The notes beneath the pieces are model-generated. The model saw nothing but the letters and a program-made list of their open reading frames with translations. It was not told the DNA's origin and searched no databases. Positions 9,478 through 18,019 of a stretch of DNA of 19,291 nt are shown piece by piece (the first letter of the stretch is position 1; every line of letters begins with the position of its first letter). This DNA comes from Byssothecium circinans (lineage: Eukaryota > Ascomycota > Dothideomycetes > Pleosporales > Massarinaceae): positions 821,264 to 840,554 of the forward strand of contig ML976993.1 in assembly GCA_010015675.1 (NCBI GenBank), in the 5' to 3' direction. The translations under genes were made by a program, and so were the position numbers.

Positions 9478-11813
9478 AAACCTCGCACGCATTTTCCGGG
9501 CCGTTTCCCTTCGAAGCTGTGCTGCTCCACGTCAGTCAAGCTCCCTCCTCCATTGTCTTCAGAACCGATCTCAACTACGATGGCCCAGATGCAATGAGCG
9601 CAACTAGAGACGACGAGATTTACAAATCGGTCGACAGCTGCACCAAACTTTTGGGACCTCGTGGCCTATCGGATTGGCCTAAGTCTATTCAAAGATGGCT
9701 ACTTCAAGATCGCAGGCTCAAAAATCAGCACAATAGGGGAAGCTGAACTAGCGGATCTGCAGAATGCCGGCATCACACATCACTACATCCACGAGGCAGC
9801 TGCTAATCCCCTCGCGTCTCTTGAGGTCTCCAGCAATCGAGAACGTAAGAGCCCCAAGAATTCTTCTCTCCTACCTGTACTAATTAATTTGCAGGACAGA
9901 TCGCTATAGCTGCAGCGGATACGATCTTAGCAACCAGGCCACGTCCACGTGCGTCGTGCGCGAATCAACATGCGCTACGAGACCACTTCATGGAGTTTAT
10001 CGCAACATCGAAAGTGGACTACACCCTGTTCAGCTAACGCGACACAGCAGCAGGTGCCCCGTCTGTCCAGCGACCCAAGGTGACTGGCAACCTGATAAAG
10101 GTTTCAAAGAAAAGGTGGCGGAAAAGATGGGGTTGGAGTTCTGGACGCTTAGGTCATTGTCACTGCGGGACTACACGGGCATCTGGAGGCTAAGGCCAAC
10201 ATATCTCAAAAGGAAGGGTGGGGAAAACGAAGCGAGCGGCGGTGTGAACACCATCCAGTCCACGCCCGCACAGGGTAAAGTACTCAACCGATCCGTCCGT
10301 CCCGGTGCTAACTTCTCTTTGCAGAGATCAGGGCATCTCCTTCCACACAGGCGCAGATTGGTCGAAGCGCTACGCAGCCCAAGGGCGTCCCTCCCCACGT
10401 ATCCTCCAATAACGGTTTGGAACCGTCACCATCAGCTCCGGAGACGTTAGACACCAGCCAGACGAAGAAGCACACTCTCACCTTGACGCTTGACCAACAA
10501 GCTGGATTGTCTGACTACGGTTCTGATTCGTCTTCGATCGATAACGACCTGTTGAACGATGAACTGGAGACGCCAGCACTCAGTATGTCTTCGCGTGCCG
10601 CTGGAGGTCTGCAGACAGGCTTTTCAAACTCAGCGGCGAAGTCTTCAAGGCCCAGCGGTGATGAGATTGAAGGTACTCTACCGCCGCCAGCAAAGAAGCC
10701 ACGCATGTCCCTTCCAAAGTCACAGGCAAAGAGACCTACGGCTGTCCGCGCATCGAACGTTCCGCCCTCGTCAACTTCATCGTCGCTGAATTCATCCTCT
10801 TCGTCGATCTCGTCAACTTCGCCGCCTTCCAGAGACCTACGAACGCGCTGTACTCTTTGTATCCTAAGCTATTTCATATATCAACGAAATTATCCCACCT
10901 ACCTCCAGCTTGATCCGCGTCTGAGCACCTTCCTACCAACTCTTACCCGTCAAGCCCATGGCACTAACAGTACAATGTTCACGTCCACAAACACGCCAGA
11001 CTGTCATCCGCCCCAACATGCCTTCGGCCAGCAGTCCACCGGTATTTTCCAATTACTACTCAATGGAAATCTTTTCCAAGTTCAGGACCTCCCTCCGCTG
11101 ATTGGGAAAGTTGGAATACAGAACTTTCTACAGAGGAGCGGGAAGGCGACGCGCGAGCAGCTCAACCATTGGCTTGGTAAGCACCACAAGGGCGAGACAA
11201 ACATGAATGCTGGAGATGGATTAGTGGGATTTCCATTAGCCCTTCTTAGCATGCTTGCCAAAGAGTTTGGGGTGGAAGATGACCTGAAATTACTCGTTGA
11301 TCTTGCCGCCACTCTTCTTACGCCATGGCCGTATGCGAACGCGACATGTAAGGTGTAAGAGTGCACTCGTCCAGTACTCCTTCACCTGAACACTCCTGGA
11401 GCGATCGAGCGCGTTATAGAGCACCTTGCTGAACACCCCAAGGCCTCGCAGTGTATCACTTGTGGATGCATTTTCGAGAACCGGATGACACTCGCAATCC
11501 ACAGTCGTCTACCTCACGACAATATACACAAGCACTCACTAGATAATGAGCCCCGAGAGACAGCTATCAAGGTCCTTGTGACTTCCCCGCCACCGGTTAT
11601 TGACGGTCTCCGTGCGGGCTTTGCTGCATGAGCTGCTAATGGCGAATGGTTGTTTGAGTTGGGTGTCAAAGTAACTGGAGACGGTATATGGACGTATCTC
11701 AGTACCTTGAAGCGATTGGTAGATGCATCGTTGGGTACGGAGATAGCTGCTTGGCAGAAGACAGCAAGGCTCTCTGGACTCGTTAAATGTAAGGAGATGG
11801 ATGAGTAGCATGA

Positions 11814-12223
11814 TTACATGTTCCCTCCACTAACACACTCCAGGGGACCTGTTAGCCTGGGAAGGCGTTGTACAGTTTCTTCATGATTTCGAACTTGCTC
11901 AGAAGGTGCAGACGTTTGGCTACGCCATGCGTCTTCTCCAACAGCGCCAGCTACCATCGCATTCGCTATTTAGATTAGCGACGCGTTGTACAGTTGCAGT
12001 GAGAGTTCTCACCTTCAGGAAACCGTGTAATCACCAAATCCATCCACCTGAGCAGCTTGACGTTGTTGTTGGGTTCGCGGGATATCTCGCGGAGCTGCCG
12101 CTGAAGCTCTAGGAGTTCTTCCTTGGTTGCTAGAGGAAGGGGCCAGATGTTCGCGAAGTAGCTATACTCAGGATGAGGAATGAGTATAGCCAAAGGATTC
12201 TTCATATCGAAAGGGGAAGCCAT
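11814..12223 (-). CDS. Small two-exon protein of unknown function
   Basis: Exon 1 is 12223-12013 and exon 2 is 11965-11814. They are joined by a 47-base intron with GTGAG donor, GCTAATC branch site and AATAG acceptor, giving 120 residues. Without splicing the frame stops after 82 residues. Exon 1 begins MASPFDMKNPLAILIPHP and includes a Leu/Glu-rich, probably helical segment (KEELLELQRQLREI). I see no signal peptide, membrane segment or known motif. A minus-strand TATAAATTT box lies at 12283-12275, about 52 bases before the ATG, with a pyrimidine-rich leader between, so the promoter looks better than for most small frames here. The gene is antisense to the proposed last exons of the 8917 gene. 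Only one of the two readings, or an overlapping pair, can be right in this interval. Confidence 0.42.
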
Positions 12224-12300
12224 GAGTATGCAAGGTGTAGATAAAGAAGGAAGAAGGAAGATAGGTGAGAGCTTAAATTTATACCTAGTGTGCGACCTTA
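12224..12300 (-). promoter_or_regulatory. TATA box and pyrimidine-rich leader of the minus-strand small gene
   Basis: Read on the minus strand, TATAAATTT (12283-12275) is followed by CTTCCTTCTTCC and then the ATG at 12223. This is a standard fungal core promoter layout. Confidence 0.45.
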
Positions 12301-12308
12301 ACTAAGCA

Positions 12309-12340
12309 AGCATGTGAAAATCACAGCTAGCATGTGAAAA
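12309..12340 (+). repeat. Twelve-base direct repeat
   Basis: AGCATGTGAAAA occurs at 12309-12320 and again at 12329-12340, exactly 20 bases apart. It lies upstream of the small minus-strand gene and could be a paired protein-binding site, but no known factor is implied. Confidence 0.4.
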
Positions 12341-12722
12341 GCATATGCCTAGAGGATTTATCCCGCGTGAAGCAAGATATTAGTAATAACCGCTACAAAC
12401 TTGGCCCTCATGGCCCTCCATCCACTCGCGATGGCCGCAACTCCAGTTGATGTTGGAGATTAAAGACCTGAGAGCAAGTGTGAAAGTGAGGTATTGTGTG
12501 TTAGCGAGGGGCTATATAGGCAAAAGCCGACTCTAGACCGAGAACGGTACTAAACTGTCTGGAACGGTCAAGAACTATCTAGTCCAACAGTTGAAGCTGG
12601 AGCTCGCCTAGTCACGTGACTATACCGCCAAGCCTTTGAGCCACTTTAAGCGTGAGAGATTACGAAAGTCACTACAACACCACACAGACCACTAAGCACT
12701 CCCACTCTCCTTAGCCCGCGGC
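12341..12722. promoter_or_regulatory. Gene-free stretch with promoter-like elements
   Basis: No coding frame is convincing. A TATATAG element lies near 12511 and reads equally on both strands. A CACGTG palindrome occurs near 12613. The sequence becomes pyrimidine-rich just before the ATG at 12723. Confidence 0.3.
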
Positions 12723-12911
12723 ATGGATGAGGGAGAGATAGCACAACTCGCTAGCCGCATCCGTCGTGATCACGAATTACCATCAACGGGTGAGGTATTA
12801 CGACGGCTGCGACTCAAAGAGCCCGCTCGGTTCGCCTACATCTCGCGATTAGAATATAACCAGTTCTGCAGCGGATTAGACAGTGCGTTATCACCAAAGA
12901 CCGAGTACTAA
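12723..12911 (+). CDS. Short ORF, 62 codons, unknown
   Basis: The frame begins MDEGEIAQLASRIRRDHE, is rich in charged residues and ends at TAA 12909-12911. The start follows a CT-rich leader (CACTCTCCTTAGCCCGCGGC). No family is recognised, and no signal peptide or membrane helix is seen. The sequence after the stop is AT-rich with a TACTAACAG near 12942, so a spliced continuation is conceivable but I cannot build one. It may be a chance frame or a fragment. Confidence 0.25.
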   Translation: MDEGEIAQLASRIRRDHELPSTGEVLRRLRLKEPARFAYISRLEYNQFCSGLDSALSPKTEY

Positions 12912-13135
12912 TACTATCCTTTCTATAATAATAATGTTTATAATACTAACAGAATGCTAGACTACTTATTAAACTATTACCCCCTTAGACTAACGCGCGT
13001 CCGCCGACGCCCTTCCTCGTCAATCTCTCGAACAAGCGCGTGCACCGCTCACTCGTACAGCCATAAGGAGGCATAAACTGTCTAGATAAGGATAAAGCGC
13101 TTTACGTTAACTAAAATCCTACATTAAAAAAATTA
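12912..13135. other. AT-rich spacer
   Basis: No gene is seen in this stretch. It has AT-rich blocks (ATAATAATAATG near 12925, TTAAAAAAATTAC near 13124) around a GC-richer core. Confidence 0.3.
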
Positions 13136-13385
13136 CTACTGTGGTACGCTAATCAAGAGGCTGTATAAAGTATGACTCAATATCCTAGCTAGGGAACCCT
13201 GTTTGTCCCGTCGGGCGTAGTAAGACGCAGTAATGCGGGTTATGACTGTTACGGCACAGCCTGCGCTGAGAAGGGCCCGCGGGATCAGAACACCGAGATT
13301 GCCGCTTTCCTTGATTGAAATGCTTAGCGAGGGGTGCAACGCGACGTAGTGAAGATGGTGTTGAACTTACGCTGAAGATGGCCAT
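13136..13385 (-). pseudogene. N-terminal fragment of an NmrA-like / isoflavone-reductase-like oxidoreductase
   Basis: The conceptual peptide contains ESGNLGVLIPRALLSAGCAV and then TVITR. This fits the start of NmrA-like NAD(P)-binding Rossmann proteins, which read roughly GASGNLG, then a helix, then VTVLTR. The family dinucleotide motif GxxGxxG is degraded here, because the first glycine position reads Lys-Glu-Ser. The preceding first beta strand is also poor. Two starts are possible: an ATG at 13339 read through, or an ATG at 13385 spliced over a 61-base intron with a strong GTAAGT donor (13370-13310). After the first 40 or so residues the similarity stops and the frame ends at 13136, far short of the usual 300 residues. 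I read it as a truncated, decayed gene. It lies upstream of the Zn2Cys6 regulator gene, in the opposite direction. Confidence 0.6.
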
Positions 13386-14162
13386 TTTCTAGATAGACAT
13401 AGCTGGGAGTTCTTTACGTGTACACGGTTTGGTTTGGGAAGTTTTGTGAAAGGGTTGCCCGCTTATGGAAATTAAGAGAGATTACAGATTTTGGGTGATG
13501 GGAGATGCTTATACGCGAGTATGTGCGGTCCACCAATCGGAGGTCATGCAGATGTAGAGGGGGATACATACACGGATTACATATAGCGGAGTTAAACAAT
13601 CAAAGACTCCCAGCACCGTTCATCCCCGGAACGATAAGCAAGCTAGCAGACCTATAATATTGCGGCATAGTCCAACTGCATCCCCTGACAGTTACTTACC
13701 GCTTAACTACGTACGGAAGGTGGCTAAGTACTCACGGTACCCTTCCTAGCGGATCGGCGCGAAACGGTGTTGCAGCTGAATGCAAGGGCAAAGCTGCATT
13801 CGCTAGCGACCGTACTGTGTAAAAGCGCTGAGACCCTCTGGACGCCCTCCGCCTGGCGCGAGTTGGTTGTCAGATTCGGTAACGCGCTAGTTGCAGAGCA
13901 GCCAAAGATCGACTGTGAGCAACCGCAACACTGTGCCTTATACATTACACGCCCACTTGTCTTAACTATGGCTGCAGCTTACAGGTGAGATCACCGCTAT
14001 CTGCAGCCGGGCACACCTTCCACTATCTCAGCATGGCGCACCAGGCAGACGGGACCAGTCCGGTATATGGTACCTCATTTCGCATTTGTCACTTGCGGCG
14101 TAGAGCCAGCGTCGCTCAGAAGATTCCATTTGCTACTGCTTTTCCATAGGTCGGGCGGGAAA
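13386..14162. promoter_or_regulatory. Divergent region between the NmrA fragment and the regulator gene
   Basis: No confident gene is present. The open frame at 13767-13988 has no recognisable content. A CCAAT element lies within GTCCACCAATCGGAGG near 13528-13543, and CGG triplets, the half-site type bound by Zn2Cys6 proteins, are present nearby. A TATATGG element occurs near 14062, about 100 bases before the regulator start. Confidence 0.3.
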
Positions 14163-16522
14163 ATGTCTGAAAGGGCACGGCGAAGACGTGCCGTGCTCTC
14201 CTGCATACCTTGCTACTCGAAGAAACAAAAGGTACGCAAGGCGTTCGCATGCCGCACGCCCCAACCACGAAACTGACTTTAGAACTTTCTGTTAGTGTAA
14301 CCGACAATACCCTTGCGATCATTGCACACGAAGACGTCGTCCCGAACTATGCACCTATGTATCGCAACCTCAACCATGGGTTTCTGGGACCGCAGACAGT
14401 CCTACGCACGAATCAGATTCTTTTCGCAATAACACACTGCAATTTGAGGATCCTACCGCGGGTATAGCAGAACGACGTACAAGTCCACCCTTAGAAGAGA
14501 TGGAGGGTGAAGAAGGGATATTCGAAAGCAGAAACGACCAAGCCCCGCCAACACTGGCCGACGTTTATGGATACTTTGAGGAAAGTGAATCCAATATATG
14601 GGGCATTTTACAGCAAGTGAGTAACCCGAGACGCTGGTCTTCGTTTGCCCCTGCCTTGGGATTCTCGCAGCTTTGCCACTCCCGGTTGTGTGTCACCACT
14701 TGTCTATGTACCCCTGCTGATGTACATGCCAAGTGCGGATTGGACGACAGAAGCAACTCACATGAGTACAACGCAATGATGCCGTCGATCCTCGTCAATG
14801 ACGTTCAACAAGAACTGAAGGATCTGCCAGCTCGGAGCATCTTGGACTTCCTGATACAGTACTTCTTCAAAGACGTCAATTGAATCAACCAGATCGTTCA
14901 TCCGCCTCGCTTGCTTGCACAGTATGAGCGCTGGTGGAAAACGGATACAATAACCCGGGTCGCAGACGTGGAGTTCGCTGTCTTAATGTTGCGAATCTGC
15001 GCATACTCTTCCCACTTCCTTCTGTCGCAAAAGTATACCGTAGACACGATCAAAGGTAGGCCGCTCTCGGATATTCGGAGCAACTGTGGCCGGCTCGCTG
15101 AACGACTTGAAGGCATCTGCAACGCCGCAATGCTACGTGGATCGCTCATGCGGGTCCAGTACATGTATTTTACGGCCATGTGCTACGAATGCGAAACCCG
15201 CATCAAATTGTCCTGGGTTACACTGTGCTGCGCCATCAGAGAAGCCCAGGAGGTAGGACTTCATAGGGAGCCTCCGAAGTGGGGAAACGATGGCATGGAT
15301 GACCTTGAACGAGAAATGAGGCGCAGGATGTTCTGCAACCTGTACATTTGGGACAGGTCAGTGCACAGGAATTCGAACTATTTTTTCGTGTTCTAATGCT
15401 GTTGTTAGTCGCCTGGCAAGAGCGCTTGACCGAGTTCCGTTTCTCGTAGATGCGTACTGCTCCGTAAGCCTGCCGCAGATGCATCTGCATCCCACCATCG
15501 ACAACCTCCAAGCCCCGGGCCTGTTCACCGAGAGAGTGCTTCAAGCACGACTGGTGCGGTTCTGGAAGAATCTCGAGGCCGGAAATGGCTCCCCTGGGAC
15601 TCGGCCGTACGATCCCGTCATTGCCGAAGAACGGTATCAGAGATTTTGTAACGAGTTCCTTCCAGAGCTCCCCGCCCCCTTTGCACTGGAACCGAACACC
15701 GATTGGGACCAGCACATACCCGAACTGCCTCGTCAGAGGAAGTTGTTCCATGTTGCTCTCTTCGAGTCAGTCATGCACAACTTTAGGCTACTGCTTCGTT
15801 TGGATCGGCACCACCTACTCAATCTGCCGAATTCCAGGATGGCCCTCGTCACCCGGCACCGGCACGCACTGGCCACCGCCGCGATGGGCTTGTTCCAAAG
15901 CGTCACGTCACTACATGCAAACATGAGTTTCAATCAAACCAAGCTATCGTTGGTTGTATTCTATTATTTTGAGACGGCGGTAGTCCTGAGCTTGTGTATA
16001 CTACGGGCTTGTGATTCGAATGGCATGCAAGATCTGGAACACGCGAACTTCTTTAGCCCGCATAGCCCGCTGTCTCCAAACATGATCGATATTTCTCAAA
16101 ACCAGTGCATGCGAGCTATCGAGGAGGCCCGGAGCCAACTTGAAATGATGTCGCTAAGCAATGTCATGGCGGAGACGGGAGCGCGTCAATTGGGTAAACT
16201 TGTAGATCATGTCCGGGCAACACTGGCAGCCAGGTCAGGCACGCAGACGCGATCCATGTCATCGACCGAAACTCTAGCCTATAACTCGGGCTCTTCGACA
16301 TCCCATGGGGATGGCCGCGCTCATGGGGTCCCATCGGAACCGTTGTTTGCCTTCTGGCAGCAGGAAGTGCCCACGGTGAATGCTTTCGAAGCCGAGAGCA
16401 ATGCGTTTGAAGGTCTGATGCCGTGGAATTTGTCCACCGACGCGTTGCCTCTCGATCCGAGCCTTTTGAGCTTGGAGCAGCTTCACGAGATCAGCGAGTT
16501 GCAACAGAACATGGGCTTGTGA
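14163..16522 (+). pseudogene. Zn2Cys6 fungal transcription factor with one in-frame TGA
   Basis: Exons 14163-14231, 14296-15356 and 15409-16522 give 748 codons. The Gal4-type zinc cluster spans the first intron: CIPCYSKKQK joins CNRQYPCDHC and continues to PELC. That is the canonical Cys-x2-Cys-x6-Cys-x5-Cys-x2-Cys-x8-Cys at residues 14-42, with basic residues before it. The fungal-specific middle homology region is clear (about residues 225-440), including REAQEVGLHREPP and EREMRRRMFCNLYIWD. The protein would act in the nucleus as a pathway regulator. Codon 219 (14881-14883) is TGA between KDVN and INQIVHP, where relatives as I recall them carry Trp, so one G-to-A change explains it. The rest is open. 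A further 54-base stretch (14617-14670) has GTGAGT and CGCAG ends and could be an in-phase intron. The product as it stands would be cut before the middle region, so I call it a young pseudogene unless the TGA is a sequencing error. Confidence 0.85.
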
Positions 16523-16599
16523 TGATTAGTTTAAACGATAGAGTAGAGCAAATTCTGCATAGAGCCTTTCCGGTTGCCCTCTACCTGGCCTCTGTTTAA

Positions 16600-16810
16600 T
16601 ATGATTCAAAATGATGCTCTTAGTGGCTCGCTTAATTACTTAGTGGTTAAATTCAATAGTTAACGTATCTAGAAATATATAATATAAAAGTAACTATCAA
16701 GCTAGCTATACTACTATTAAGTAAGCTATTTTTCTTTAGTAATACTAATTTACTTAACTAGTTATTTTTATATTATATCTAGCCTTTCTATAGTTAGTTA
16801 CTATAGTAAG
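16600..16810. repeat. AT-rich, TpA-rich imperfect inverted repeat
   Basis: The stretch is dominated by A and T with many TpA steps. Arms at 16669-16696 and 16759-16782 are imperfect reverse complements (CTAGAAATATATAATATAAA against the complement of TATTTTTATATTATATCTAG). Beside them CTATAGT and ACTATAG form a perfect 7-base stem with a 5-base loop at 16788-16806. It may be a RIP-degraded miniature element, or simply the 3' flank of the regulator gene with an AT-rich fold. No ORF is present. Confidence 0.45.
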
Positions 16811-17291
16811 CTGACACGGCCGTCAAGTCGCGATGCACATGCACAGGAAGAAAGCGTGGCAGGGCGTGAAAGGCTCATGATTGGGTACTGAGCCTGCGTT
16901 CACATCCATCAACGCCTGCACCGTGCATAGTGTTGGCGTACAATAATGCAGCCCGCCTGGGCACGGTAGAAGCGCTCCTAAGCCCCGCAAAAGCCGGCTC
17001 GGCCGCTTACAAGGTTCGGTTGAGGCTTTGTTATTCCCTTTCGATTTTCCTAGACCTCGCAATGCCCTCCACCTCGCGACCTGCCTACGTCAGCTGTGCG
17101 CGCGAGTTTATCCTTCACTTATCTTCTCACCCTGCTACTGTGCTGCTGGTTATGTTCTTCCTCCACCCACTCGATTGCTTGGTCGTTCCTGCCCTCTACC
17201 CAACACCTACCCTAAACACCTAAAACACCCCAAACAACCCACATCTGCCCTCTTCTGTATCGTACCAGCCCCATTACCTCTTACCGCCAAA
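16811..17291 (+). promoter_or_regulatory. Upstream region of the short-chain dehydrogenase gene
   Basis: The second half is pyrimidine-rich (CTTATCTTCTCACCCTGC near 17119, CCACCCACTCG near 17165), as expected of a leader before the ATG at 17292. The dehydrogenase frame stays open upstream to about 17028, but the encoded sequence there is not family-like, so I do not extend the gene. No firm TATA box is seen. Confidence 0.4.
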
Positions 17292-17839
17292 ATGGGTGGT
17301 ATGCTTGGTTTCTTCATTCGCCAGCTCACCTTCACGCCCAAGCCGCTCCCCCAGCACGTCCGCCTCGATGGCAAGACTGCCATCGTCACCGGCGCCAATG
17401 TTGGCCTCGGTCTAGAAGCTTCTAAGGAGATGGCTAGCCATGGTTTGGCCAGAGTCATTCTTGGGGTTCGTACGGTATCGAAGGGCGAAGCTGCAAAGCA
17501 AGAGATCCTCGAACAGTCTCCGGATTGCGATGTCCAAATTTGGCCGGTGGATCACGAGTCCTTCGAGAGCATGGTGGCCTTTGGAGCGCGCGCCCAGTCC
17601 CTCGATCGCTTGGACATTGTCATCTTGTGCGCTGGTGTCAAGAATCTTGTTTTCTCCCTCTCCAAGTCTGGCCACGAGCAGAACGTTCAGGTTGGTCCCC
17701 TGTACACGTCTGACCACGGCATATTGATCGATCCTCTGTAGGTTAATCACCTCGGAACGGCTCTTCTCTCTCTGTTGCTCCTCAAGCCGCTCAAGGACAC
17801 CGCTGCGAAGACGGGCTCGCCGCCAGGGCGCCTCACCAT
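17292..17839 (+). pseudogene. Short-chain dehydrogenase/reductase, cut off by a hAT insertion
   Basis: Exon 1 is 17292-17690 and exon 2 begins at 17742 after a 51-base intron. The cofactor motif TGANVGLG is at residues 33-40, preceded by a typical DGKTAIVTG strand. An ILCAG block (the NNAG-like strand) is near residues 111-115, and QVNHLGTALL follows the splice. This is the NAD(P)-binding half of a classical SDR, most like fungal WW-domain-oxidoreductase/retinol-dehydrogenase-type enzymes. Coding similarity ends at GRLTI, where the sequence passes directly into the transposon end at 17840. The catalytic Ser and Tyr-x3-Lys are therefore missing from the window and should lie beyond the element. 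The start has a good context (GCCAAAATGG), and no stop occurs before the break, so the gene was probably functional until insertion. Confidence 0.85.
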
Positions 17840-17854
17840 CAGAGTTGCTATCAA

Positions 17855-17928
17855 TCAATCAGGTCAGTTTTTAGAGGTGAATTGGACCTGATTTGGTACT
17901 CGGAGCCCTCGAGAACTGACCTGATTGA
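17855..17928. repeat. Subterminal inverted repeat of the hAT element
   Basis: TCAATCAGGTCAG (17855-17867) and CTGACCTGATTGA (17916-17928) are perfect 13-base reverse complements separated by 48 bases. Further TGATTGA and GACCTGATT copies lie between and after them. Subterminal motifs like these are where hAT transposases usually bind. Confidence 0.6.
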
Positions 17929-18019
17929 CCTGGTGATGATTTGGGAGGTGAATTGATTGACGATTGATCGATTTGATCCCCAAATATATCTCTTAGGGAT
18001 AGTGTTTGTGTACAAGGAG

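Larger units (their letters stand above)
8917..12112 (+). pseudogene. Unrecognised multi-exon gene with a C2H2-like finger, carrying four lesions
   Basis: I do not recognise this gene. Phases agree across exons 8917-9046, 9093-9428, 9478-9844, 9895-9994, 10048-10274, 10325-11788 and 11844-12112, all with GT-AG introns of 46-55 bases. The N-terminus is Asn-rich (MANNNNTNLPDG). The middle holds FKDGYFKIAGSKI and CPVCPATQGDW blocks. From about 10420 a Ser-rich, probably disordered region contains a basic PPPAKKPRM patch that could be a nuclear signal. Near the end is CITCGCIFENRMTLAIHSRL followed by PH (11452-11517), which fits Cys-x2-Cys-x12-His-x4-His, so DNA or protein binding is conceivable. 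The lesions are TAG at 9398-9400, a one-base shift in the T run near 9648, TAA at 11356-11358 and TGA at 11629-11631. The last exon shares its DNA with an opposing small gene, so where the coding region truly ends is unsure. An alternative is two or three separate smaller genes. Confidence 0.45.

Noticed and set aside
10859..10908. Possible intron (GTATCC to TCCAG) inside the Ser-rich exon of the 8917 gene
   Set aside because: Splicing it leads straight into a TGA in the downstream frame, while reading through stays open.
13767..13988. Plus-strand 73-codon frame before the regulator, with an equally long minus-strand frame over it
   Set aside because: No motif is present and both strands are equally open, so GC-rich chance frames are likelier.
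16823..17062. Minus-strand 79-codon frame
   Set aside because: No recognisable content, and it lies in the presumed promoter of the dehydrogenase gene.
17028..17291. N-terminal extension of the dehydrogenase to the upstream open codons
   Set aside because: There is no in-frame ATG with family-like sequence; the ATG at 17292 fits both context and the usual SDR start.
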